Source: CAZSLC01 sp964607675 (GTDB lineage Bacteria > Bacteroidota > Bacteroidia > Bacteroidales > UBA932). Taken from it: 64,000 bases of DNA. This document shows, in pieces, positions 44,613 through 52,004 of this stretch. Within the stretch, counting starts at the first letter, position 1, and every line of letters starts with the position of its first letter. The DNA lies in the NCBI GenBank assembly GCA_964607675.1, contig CAZSLC010000003.1, positions 1 to 64,000 on the forward strand. Direction: 5' to 3'. Under the pieces are notes generated by a model. That model did no database searches, was not told the origin of the DNA, and saw only the letters and a program-made list of their open reading frames with translations. Both the position numbers and the translations under genes were made by a program.

Positions 44613-45698
44613 CTACTTAGCGTATGGAACAAAGTTAATTCCTATTTCATAAGTAGTACCACTATCCATTAACAATGAAATGGCAGCAGTAGCGATAGTC
44701 TTATATAGCATAAAATCTGACTGAGTGAGATTGGGTGCAAATTTCTTAATTTGCTCATAAGTAAGATTTGGTAAAAAGAGTGAGATCGCAGTTAAATAAC
44801 TCTTAAATGACTTTTGGTTTATATTAATATTCAAAGAGGCATTTTTCTCACAGCTATAACCAAATGGGAATGTCAATGGCGATGGTAATGGAATTTCTAC
44901 TCCCAATTCTTTAATTTTCTTGTTGGCCAAATCCATTAGCGTTTTTACGCCATAAAAGTTAAGCAGTTGATTTTCACTATCTTCATAGTACATAAGACAA
45001 TTGGTGAAGAGCAATTCATAATTTTTAAAATACTCAGATAGTTCTGGATGTCCAATTTTATAACTTACATTGACATATGAAGTATTCGAAAATTCTATAT
45101 AGTCAAACATAGAGAAATATGGATAAGCCAATACCCCCATTTGACTGTTGATAAGAGCAACTATTTGCTCAATTGGAATTTTTAATTCTCCAATTTGCAA
45201 CTCTTTAATTTGAGGATTATTAAGTTTGAAGTAAATATCTATAGCTTTTCCAACATTTGGAATCTCTATAACGGCTGGTTTCCACTTATTAACTATGTTG
45301 GAAGAGTTAACATCATTCAAATTGAGTGTAATAGAATTGTTACCAATTGTTCCACTTATCCCTATTTGACGATTTGTAATATCAACAGCACTACCAGAGA
45401 ATGAATACTGATCGCTTGATTTTGTATCTTGACTGCCTATTTTACAATTGATTAATAACTCTTCATAGCCAAGCACAATGTTTTTCAACAAGAAAGAGGC
45501 ATTATTGTTATCTATCGAGGTAACTTCTATAAGAGCATCAGGGTAATTTTCTGTATTGGTGACTACTGAGCCGTTTACTATAAATTTTTGGTTTTCCAAT
45601 TTATATTCTCCTTGAACAGCTGGAGCTGGACTTTTTTGACATCCAAAAAAGCAAACAACTGATACAACTACAATAAAAAGTTTTAAAATATTTTTCAT
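44613..45698 (-). CDS. DUF4925-like lipoprotein
   Basis: A 361-residue lipoprotein (lipobox FFGC at about 17-20). The mature protein starts GEYKLENQKFIVNGSVV, has a beta-rich first half (GTIGNNSITLNLNDVN), then a more helical second half with SLFLPNLTYEQIKKFAPNLTQ. This layout, with a DUF4925-type C-terminal part, is common in Bacteroidota envelope proteins of unknown role. It is on the same strand as the TonB receptor but 190 bp away, so co-transcription is uncertain. Start at 45698 gives the proper signal peptide. Confidence 0.65.
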   Translation of the reverse strand: MKNILKLFIVVVSVVCFFGCQKSPAPAVQGEYKLENQKFIVNGSVVTNTENYPDALIEVTSIDNNNASFLLKNIVLGYEELLINCKIGSQDTKSSDQYSFSGSAVDITNRQIGISGTIGNNSITLNLNDVNSSNIVNKWKPAVIEIPNVGKAIDIYFKLNNPQIKELQIGELKIPIEQIVALINSQMGVLAYPYFSMFDYIEFSNTSYVNVSYKIGHPELSEYFKNYELLFTNCLMYYEDSENQLLNFYGVKTLMDLANKKIKELGVEIPLPSPLTFPFGYSCEKNASLNININQKSFKSYLTAISLFLPNLTYEQIKKFAPNLTQSDFMLYKTIATAAISLLMDSGTTYEIGINFVPYAK

Positions 45699-45728
45699 GA
45701 TAATTATTTTTAACATTCAAATATATAT

Positions 45729-45767
45729 AAAAAAGAGGGACTAATCTGATATTAGTCTCTCTTTTTT
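45729..45767 (-). terminator. Terminator of the CAU-anticodon tRNA
   Basis: A 17-bp stem (45729-45745 with 45751-45767, one G-U pair, five-base loop) with A-tract on one side and T-tract on the other. It lies 8 bases after the tRNA 3' end on the minus strand and before the lipoprotein gene. Confidence 0.85.
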
Positions 45768-45774
45768 AAAGGGG

Positions 45775-45849
45775 TGGGCCCAACTGGGCTTGAACCAGTG
45801 ACCCCCTGATTATGAGTCAGGTGCTACTAACCAACTGAGCTATGGGCCC
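45775..45849 (-). tRNA. tRNA with CAU anticodon (Met or Ile2)
   Basis: A 75-nt cloverleaf: acceptor GGGCCCA/TGGGCCC with discriminator A, D-arm TAGCTCAGTTGGTTAGTAGCA, anticodon stem CTGA/TCAG around CTCATAA, and T-loop TTCAAGC. The CAU anticodon can be elongator Met or, after lysidine modification, Ile2; sequence by eye does not decide. It is not an initiator tRNA by its first base pair. No encoded CCA. Confidence 0.93.
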
Positions 45850-45855
45850 TTATCA

Positions 45856-45902
45856 CTATCTTTGAAGAAAAATAATCCTCGTGATTCGAACTTCAAAGAT
45901 AG
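45856..45902. repeat. 12-bp inverted repeat between rpsJ and tRNA
   Basis: Arms 45856-45867 and 45891-45902 are perfect reverse complements separated by 23 bases. Each arm contains TATCTTTG on one strand, and the right arm is the -7 element of the tRNA promoter. It may act as a processing hairpin or weak terminator for rpsJ readthrough. Confidence 0.6.
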
Positions 45903-45925
45903 ATAATATCTTTGATACTATCAAA
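45894..45925 (-). promoter_or_regulatory. Promoter of the CAU-anticodon tRNA
   Basis: Minus-strand TTTG (45922-45925), 20-base spacer, TATCTTTG (45894-45901): an exact Bacteroidota promoter. The -33 box overlaps the last codons of rpsJ. Confidence 0.75.
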
Positions 45926-46226
45926 CTTTGATTTCAACTCCTACGCCACTTGGCAATTCAAGTTTCATTAAAGCATCAACAGTACTTGGTGTTGAACTAT
46001 AGATGTCTAATAAGCGACGGAATGAATTAAGTTCAAATTGCTCACGGGATTTTTTATTAACAAATGTCGAGCGGTTAACTGTAAAAATCTTCTTATCTGT
46101 TGGGAGTGGAATAGGTCCATTAACAACAGCACCAGTAGCTTTTACAGTCTTAACGATCTTATCAGCTGATTTATCAACCAACGCATGATCGTAAGATTTT
46201 AATTTAATTCTGATTTTTTGGCTCAT
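45921..46226 (-). CDS. rpsJ: Ribosomal protein uS10
   Basis: Small-subunit protein S10, also NusE in transcription antitermination. The 101 residues match bacterial S10 from start to end: IRIKLKSYDHALVDKSADKIVKTVKATGAVVNGPIPLPT, then FTVNRSTFVNKKSREQFE. It follows fusA by 17 bp as in other Bacteroidota. In that phylum rplC and the rest of the S10 operon normally follow; here the operon stops and a tRNA, a terminator and unrelated genes come next. Confidence 0.97.
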   Translation of the reverse strand: MSQKIRIKLKSYDHALVDKSADKIVKTVKATGAVVNGPIPLPTDKKIFTVNRSTFVNKKSREQFELNSFRRLLDIYSSTPSTVDALMKLELPSGVGVEIKV

Positions 46227-46243
46227 ATTAATATTTAAATTAT

Positions 46244-48367
46244 TTATTCATCAATAACATCTGATAATCTGTTAGATCCACCAGATTTTTCAATAACCTC
46301 TTTAGCAAGATTTGCAGGGAGTTCATCGTAATGTGAAAACTCCATTGTACTGGTAGCCCTTCCTGATGTAATGGTTCTAAGAATAGTTACATACCCAAAT
46401 TGTTCTGATAGCGGAACTTTTGCTTTCACAATTCTTGCATTGCCTTTTGAATCCATGCTTGTAACCTGGCCTCTTCTCTTATGAAGGTCTCCGATAACAT
46501 CACCCATGTAATCTTCTGGGGTAACTACCTCCAAAGACATAATAGGCTCCATAAGTATAGGAGAAGCTTTTGGAAGTGCTTTCCTGAATGCTTGCCTTGC
46601 ACAAATTTCAAACGACAATTGATCTGAGTCAACTGGGTGGAAAGAACCATCTTTCAATACTACTTTCATAGATGTAACTTCGTAACCTGCTAAGACACCA
46701 TTGGCCATAGCTGCTTTGAATCCTTTCTCAACGGCAGGAATATATTCTCTTGGAACATTGCCCCCTTTGACTTGATCAACAAATTGCAAACCAGTAACTC
46801 CTTCATCAGCAGGCCCGATCTCAACAACAATGTCAGCAAATTTACCTCTACCACCTGTTTGTTTCTTGAACACTTCACGATGTTGGACTGTAGAGCGGAT
46901 CGCCTCTTTGTAATTAACTTGAGGTGCCCCTTGATTGATTTCAACTCCGAATTCTCTTCTGAGTCTATCAACAATGATATCAAGGTGAAGCTCGCCCATA
47001 CCACTGATGACAGTCTGACCTGTTTCATGGTCTGAATGAACTGTGAAAGTTGGGTCCTCTTCTGAAAGTTTGCCCAAGGCTATCCCCAATTTGTCAAGGT
47101 CCTTTTGAGTTTTAGGCTCAATTGCAAGGCCAATAACTGGATCTGGGAATGTGATTGATTCCAAAACAATTGGTTTTGTCTCATCACAAATAGTATCACC
47201 AGTGCGTAACTCCTTAAATCCTACTGCTGCACAAATATCTCCTGCCTCAACAAAATCTATTGGATTTTGTTTATTTGAGTGCATTTGATATAGTCTTGCT
47301 ACACGTTCTTTTTTACCTGAACGAGTATTCAATACATAGCTTCCTGAATCTAATTTACCTGAATAAGCTCTTAAAAATGCCAATCTTCCTACATAGGGAT
47401 CAGTTGCAATTTTGAATACCAATCCACAGAATGGCTCGGTTGCATCTGACCTTCTAATCTCTTTTTTGTCAGTATATGGATTTATACCCTCAACATCTTT
47501 AATATCAAATGGAGATGGTAAATATCTCATTACAGCATCAAGGAGGAATTGGATACCTTTATTTTTAAATGAAGAACCACAGCAAGTGGGAACTACTGCC
47601 ATATCAATGGTAGCCTTTCTTAGTGCATCAATTATTTCTTCTTCAGAAATAGTTGAAGGGTCATCAAAGAACTTTTCTAATATAGTATCGTTATATTCAG
47701 CAACTGATTCTATTAATTTTCCTCTCCATTCCTCAACCTCTGCTACCATGCTTGAAGGGATCTCTGCAACTTTATAATTAACAAGCTCCTTACTTTCAGT
47801 ATCGTAATAGTAAGCTTTGTTAGAAATTAAATCGACAATTCCTTCAAATTTATCCTCTGCCCCTATTGGGAGACAGATAGGCACTGAATTAGCTCCCAAT
47901 TTGTCGTGGATTTCATCCACAACTGCAAGGAAATCAGCACCAACACGGTCCATTTTATTGATATATGCAATTTTAGGAACTCTATATTTATCAGCCTGAC
48001 GCCAAACTGTCTCGGATTGAGGCTGAACGCGACCTACTGCACAGAAAGTAGCTACTGTCCCATCGAGTACTCGAAGAGAACGCTCTACCTCCACTGTAAA
48101 GTCAACGTGACCAGGGGTATCTATCAAGTTAATTTGATATTGTTTCCCATTGTAATGCCAAAAAGAAGTAGTCGCTGCGGAAGTGATAGTAATACCTCTC
48201 TCTTGTTCTTGAACCATCCAGTCCATTGTAGCAGCACCCTCATGAACTTCCCCAATCTTGTGAGTTTTCCCTGTATAATAGAGAATCCTCTCGGAGGTAG
48301 TCGTCTTCCCAGCATCAATATGGGCCATAATCCCAATGTTCCTTGTATATCTTAAATCTCTTGCCAT
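46244..48367 (-). CDS. fusA: Elongation factor G
   Basis: GTPase that drives ribosomal translocation, 707 residues. G1 AHIDAGKTTTSERIL, the switch region RGITITSAATT, G3 DTPGHVDF and G4 NKMDR are intact. The later domains contain GMGELHLDIIVDRLRREFGVEIN and the domain IV/V text PLSEQFGYVTILRTITSGRATSTMEFSHY. Length matches canonical EF-G, and genome position between rpsG and rpsJ identifies it as the main translational copy. Confidence 0.97.
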   Translation of the reverse strand: MARDLRYTRNIGIMAHIDAGKTTTSERILYYTGKTHKIGEVHEGAATMDWMVQEQERGITITSAATTSFWHYNGKQYQINLIDTPGHVDFTVEVERSLRVLDGTVATFCAVGRVQPQSETVWRQADKYRVPKIAYINKMDRVGADFLAVVDEIHDKLGANSVPICLPIGAEDKFEGIVDLISNKAYYYDTESKELVNYKVAEIPSSMVAEVEEWRGKLIESVAEYNDTILEKFFDDPSTISEEEIIDALRKATIDMAVVPTCCGSSFKNKGIQFLLDAVMRYLPSPFDIKDVEGINPYTDKKEIRRSDATEPFCGLVFKIATDPYVGRLAFLRAYSGKLDSGSYVLNTRSGKKERVARLYQMHSNKQNPIDFVEAGDICAAVGFKELRTGDTICDETKPIVLESITFPDPVIGLAIEPKTQKDLDKLGIALGKLSEEDPTFTVHSDHETGQTVISGMGELHLDIIVDRLRREFGVEINQGAPQVNYKEAIRSTVQHREVFKKQTGGRGKFADIVVEIGPADEGVTGLQFVDQVKGGNVPREYIPAVEKGFKAAMANGVLAGYEVTSMKVVLKDGSFHPVDSDQLSFEICARQAFRKALPKASPILMEPIMSLEVVTPEDYMGDVIGDLHKRRGQVTSMDSKGNARIVKAKVPLSEQFGYVTILRTITSGRATSTMEFSHYDELPANLAKEVIEKSGGSNRLSDVIDE

Positions 48368-48383
48368 CTATCGTATAAACTGA

Positions 48384-48860
48384 TTAGAAACGGAAGTGTG
48401 CAAAAGCTTTATTTGCTTCTGCCATTTTGTGCATATCTTCTTTTCTCTTGTAAGCTGCACCTTCACAATTATATGCTGCTTGAATCTCAGCAGCTAACTT
48501 TTCTGCCATTGAGTGGCCGGAACGTTTACGTGCAAAAAGTACCATATTCTTCATTGCGAGTGAAACTTTTCTTTCCGGACGCACCTCTGTCGGAACTTGG
48601 AAGTTAGCACCACCTACCCTACGGCTTTTAACCTCAACTTGAGGTGTGATGTTTTCAATTGCTTTCTTCCAAATATCGAGAGGAGCCTTTTCAGAATCTT
48701 TCACCTTCTCGCCTACCATATCAATGGCATCGTAAAAAATAGAATACGCGATACTCTTCTTCCCCTGCAACATAAGATTGTTTACGAATTGTGTTACTAA
48801 CACTTCGTGGAATTTTGGATCAGGAAGTAGAATCCTCTTTTTAGGCTTCGTTTTTCTCAT
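48384..48860 (-). CDS. rpsG: Ribosomal protein uS7
   Basis: Primary 16S rRNA 3'-domain binding protein. The 158 residues include the conserved LLPDPKFHEVLVTQFVNNLMLQGKKSIAY and ENITPQVEVKSRRVGGANFQVP. Normal length. Second gene of the str operon, 34 bp after rpsL and 16 bp before fusA. Confidence 0.97.
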   Translation of the reverse strand: MRKTKPKKRILLPDPKFHEVLVTQFVNNLMLQGKKSIAYSIFYDAIDMVGEKVKDSEKAPLDIWKKAIENITPQVEVKSRRVGGANFQVPTEVRPERKVSLAMKNMVLFARKRSGHSMAEKLAAEIQAAYNCEGAAYKRKEDMHKMAEANKAFAHFRF

Positions 48861-48894
48861 TTTCGAATCTCTTTAAAATAATTAAAATAAAATG

Positions 48895-49287
48895 TTACTT
48901 CTTAGGTGTTTTAGCTGCTTTTGGTCTTTTTGCTCCATAGAGTGAACGACTTTGAGTACGTCCCTCTACACCAGCAGTATCCAAAGCGCCCCTAAGGATG
49001 TGATAACGTACACCGGGAAGGTCTTTTACACGACCGCCGCGCACCAATACGATTGAGTGCTCTTGCAAGTTGTGTCCTTCTCCGGGGATGTATGCATTGA
49101 CCTCCTTTTGATTGGTAAGTCTAACACGAGCTACCTTACGCATAGCTGAGTTAGGTTTCTTAGGAGTTGTAGTGTAAACACGCACACAAACTCCTCTTTT
49201 TTGAGGACAAGCATCCAACGCGCGAGATTTACTCTTCTCGACGATAACTTCGCGTCCTTTGCGAACTAACTGTTGAATTGTTGGCAT
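48895..49287 (-). CDS. rpsL: Ribosomal protein uS12
   Basis: Decoding-centre protein, 130 residues beginning MPTIQQLVRKGR. The streptomycin-associated loop reads TTTPKKPNSAMRKVARV, with the wild-type Lys in the KPNSA context, and the second loop is GEGHNLQEHSIVLVRGGRVKDLPGVRYH. First gene of the str operon behind the promoter at 49339-49369. Confidence 0.97.
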   Translation of the reverse strand: MPTIQQLVRKGREVIVEKSKSRALDACPQKRGVCVRVYTTTPKKPNSAMRKVARVRLTNQKEVNAYIPGEGHNLQEHSIVLVRGGRVKDLPGVRYHILRGALDTAGVEGRTQSRSLYGAKRPKAAKTPKK

Positions 49288-49338
49288 AAATAGTTGTTAA
49301 TCTTAACTTTATACAATCCCGTCAAAATAAACGGGCTG

Positions 49339-49369
49339 CAAAGGTAGATATAATAATTTAAAATACAAG
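49339..49369 (-). promoter_or_regulatory. Promoter of the str operon
   Basis: Minus-strand CTTG (49366-49369), 19-base spacer, TACCTTTG (49339-49346). It lies about 52 bases before the rpsL start codon. Confidence 0.7.
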
Positions 49370-49405
49370 ATATTTATTTATTTTTAAGTGATTGTTTCAC
49401 TTAAA

Positions 49406-49436
49406 TTTGGCTGTAATTCTAAATATATTACCTTTG
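49406..49436 (+). promoter_or_regulatory. Promoter of the methionine operon
   Basis: TTTG (49406-49409), 19-base spacer, TACCTTTG (49429-49436) is an exact Bacteroidota promoter. Transcription from about 49443 gives a leader of roughly 245 nt before the metY start. Confidence 0.8.
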
Positions 49437-49442
49437 CAGAGA

Positions 49443-49687
49443 ATAGAGAAATATGATTTTACTCATCCCTATAATATTACACTCTCAATTATGTAAGCCT
49501 CTTTCATTTGATAAGGCTTCTTTCTCTATGTCTATGCGAATGTGCCTACAAGGCACATATCTTAATTAGTATATGCCTACTTGGCATATAATCAACTCAC
49601 ATTTTTCGTTACGTAATGCACATTGAATTATTATTTAGATAATTCTGTTTGCATTCACCATGTCACCATATATTAAAAAGGATAATT
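49443..49687 (+). promoter_or_regulatory. Structured 5' leader of metY-metX-thrA
   Basis: This stretch has no gene. It contains a 9-bp long-range helix (49443-49451 with 49521-49529) enclosing a 6-bp hairpin (49495-49500 with 49514-49519). Two near-perfect 8-bp hairpins follow at 49540-49558 and 49570-49590, with related loop sequences GCCTAC and GCCTACTT. No SAM-I, SAM-II, T-box or cobalamin core was recognised and no T-rich terminator is obvious. Candidate cis-regulatory RNA, or a small repeat element lying in the leader. Confidence 0.45.
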
Positions 49688-50995
49688 ATGAAATCACAAT
49701 ATAAAGAAACCATCTGTGTTCAAGGTGGTTGGGAAGCAAAAAAAGGAGAACCAAGGGTACTACCTATCTATCAGAGTACCACATTTAGATATGAAACAAG
49801 TGAGCAAATGGGAAAGCTATTCGATCTTGAAGAGAGTGGCTATTTCTATACCCGTCTTCAAAATCCAACTAGCGATGCTGTTGCAAGTAAAATAGCTGAA
49901 TTGGAGGGTGGGGTGGCTTCCCTATTGACCTCATCTGGTCAAGCAGCAAGTTTTTACTCAATATTTAATATCTGTGAAAGTGGAGATCACTTTATCTCCT
50001 CTTCTGCCATATACGGGGGCACCTACAATCTATTCGCGGTAACTTTGAAAAAATTGGGGATAGAGGTAACATTTGTGTCCCAGGATTCTGACGAAGAATC
50101 AATTCAAAAAGCCTTCAAACCAAATACTAAAGCTGTTTTCGGAGAGACAATTTCAAACCCTACGTGCGAAATTTTAGATATTGAAAAATTTGCAAAAATT
50201 GCCCACTCCAATGGAGTCCCACTTATCATCGATAACACATTTGCCACACCAATCAACTGCTGTCCAATAAAATGGGGTGCAGACATCATCGTACATTCAA
50301 CAACAAAATACATGGATGGTCATGCTTGTTGTGTTGGTGGTGCAATTGTAGATGGAGGAAGATTTGATTGGGATGCTTACTCCGAAAAATTCCCTGGACT
50401 CACTAAACCAGATGAATCGTACCACGGATTATGCTACACTAAGGCGTTTGGTAACAAAGCTTTCATCACAAAAGCTACTGTGCAGCTAATGAGAGATTTG
50501 GGATCAACTCAATCACCCATGAATAGTTTTCTACTTAATATCGGATTGGAGACACTTCATCTAAGAATCCCTCGCCATTGTTCGAATGCTCAAAAAGTTG
50601 CAGAATATCTAAAAAACAATGAAAACGTAGCATGGATTAATTACAGTGGACTTATTGACAACAAGCAACATGACCTTGCTAAAAAATATTTACCACAAGG
50701 AAGCTGTGGTGTTATGGCCTTCGGACTAAAAGGTGGTCGCAATTTTTCTATAAAATTTATGGACTCTTTAAAACTCATATCAATTGTCACTCATGTAGCC
50801 GATGCTCGCTCATGTATTTTACATCCCGCAAGCCATACTCATAGACAGTTATCTGACGAACAACTCTCAAATGCTGGGGTTAAACCAGACCTAATCCGAC
50901 TCTCTATTGGAATAGAAAATGTCGAAGATCTTATTGAAGATATAAAACAAGCCCTTGAAAAGGCTTCGTTCAAAAAATTACAATCATGCCTTTAA
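49688..50995 (+). CDS. metY: O-acetylhomoserine aminocarboxypropyltransferase
   Basis: PLP enzyme that makes homocysteine from O-acetylhomoserine and sulfide. The 435 residues start MKSQYKETICVQGGWEAKKGEPRV, then LPIYQSTTFRYETSEQMGKLFDLEESGYFYTRLQNPTSDAV. The PLP lysine lies in HSTTKYMDGH at about residue 206. The larger MetY size and HAD(A/V)RSC-type VADARSCILHPASHTHRQL support this over cystathionine gamma-synthase. The ATG at 49688 is chosen; the earlier frame to 49649 has an unrelated N-terminus. It overlaps metX by 10 bp. Confidence 0.93.
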   Translation: MKSQYKETICVQGGWEAKKGEPRVLPIYQSTTFRYETSEQMGKLFDLEESGYFYTRLQNPTSDAVASKIAELEGGVASLLTSSGQAASFYSIFNICESGDHFISSSAIYGGTYNLFAVTLKKLGIEVTFVSQDSDEESIQKAFKPNTKAVFGETISNPTCEILDIEKFAKIAHSNGVPLIIDNTFATPINCCPIKWGADIIVHSTTKYMDGHACCVGGAIVDGGRFDWDAYSEKFPGLTKPDESYHGLCYTKAFGNKAFITKATVQLMRDLGSTQSPMNSFLLNIGLETLHLRIPRHCSNAQKVAEYLKNNENVAWINYSGLIDNKQHDLAKKYLPQGSCGVMAFGLKGGRNFSIKFMDSLKLISIVTHVADARSCILHPASHTHRQLSDEQLSNAGVKPDLIRLSIGIENVEDLIEDIKQALEKASFKKLQSCL

Positions 50996-52002
50996 ATATT
51001 TACAAGTATAATAAGTCCTTCGCGTTAGAATCGGGAGAAAGTTTCAAAAATATTGAAATTGCCTATCACACCTACGGCACCCTTTCAGATAGAAGGGACA
51101 ATGTGATATGGGTGTGTCATGCCTTGACAGCTAATTCCGATGTTAAGGAGTGGTGGCCACACACTGTGGAAAAAGGGAAATTTCTTGACCCTGAGCACAA
51201 TTTCATCATTTGTGCAAACATACTTGGCTCTCACTATGGCACCACTGGTCCATTGAGTATCAATCCAGATACAGGAAAACCATGGTATGGGGATTTCCCA
51301 AAAATAACCATTAGAGACATTGTACACTGCCATCAACTTCTTGCGGAGCATTTAGCTATTTCAAGTGTTAAATTATTAATTGGTAGCTCGTTAGGTGGTT
51401 TTCAATGCTTAGAGTGGGCAGTAATTCAACCGAATTTCCCTGAAAGATTGGTACTTCTTGCAACAGCCTCCCGTTCCAAACCATGGGCAGTTGCACTTAA
51501 TGAGTCCCAGAGAATGGCAATAAAAAGCGATTCGACTTTTGGAGATAAATCAGACACCGCAGCAAAGAATGGTCTTGCGGCAGCTCGCTCAATAGCTCTA
51601 TTAAGCTACAGAGGTGCTGAGGCCTATAACACAACTCAAGATGCTACTTACGATGAAAAAAGACAAGAAGAACTTCCTGCCTGCACTTATCAAAGATATC
51701 AAGGTGAGAAACTATGCAAAAGGTTCAATGTTTATTCATATTACAGATTAACCCAAACAATAGACAGTCACGACATTGGGAGGGGAAGAGGCGGGGAGGC
51801 AAAAGCTCTTTCCAAAATTAAATCCTCAACAACAATAATTGCCATCACTTCTGATATTTTGTTTCCTCCTAAAGACCATAGTATCTTTTGTAAACACATC
51901 CCTAATGCTCAATATTATGAAATAGAATCATCGTTCGGACACGATGGATTTTTGATTGAACATGAACAATTAAATACAATAATTAGAAATCTAAATATAT
52001 AA
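50986..52002 (+). CDS. metX: Homoserine O-acetyltransferase
   Basis: Acetylates homoserine to give the MetY substrate. The 338-residue alpha/beta hydrolase has the nucleophile elbow IGSSLGGFQ (Ser at about 133), catalytic Asp in ITSDILFPP near 290 and His in SFGHDGFLIE near 318. NVIWVCHALTANSDV and LGSHYGTTGPLSINPDTGKPW are typical of MetX. Genes metY-metX-thrA overlap or touch, so acetylation, sulfhydrylation and homoserine supply come from one transcript. Confidence 0.94.
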   Translation: MPLNIYKYNKSFALESGESFKNIEIAYHTYGTLSDRRDNVIWVCHALTANSDVKEWWPHTVEKGKFLDPEHNFIICANILGSHYGTTGPLSINPDTGKPWYGDFPKITIRDIVHCHQLLAEHLAISSVKLLIGSSLGGFQCLEWAVIQPNFPERLVLLATASRSKPWAVALNESQRMAIKSDSTFGDKSDTAAKNGLAAARSIALLSYRGAEAYNTTQDATYDEKRQEELPACTYQRYQGEKLCKRFNVYSYYRLTQTIDSHDIGRGRGGEAKALSKIKSSTTIIAITSDILFPPKDHSIFCKHIPNAQYYEIESSFGHDGFLIEHEQLNTIIRNLNI

Positions 52003-52004
52003 AA

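Noticed and set aside
49620..49687. Possible SAM-II aptamer directly before metY (TTTGCA, CACC, TTAAAAAGG)
   Set aside because: The GATTTG block, a matching P1 and the GCTAAA element are missing in the right order, so the resemblance is superficial.
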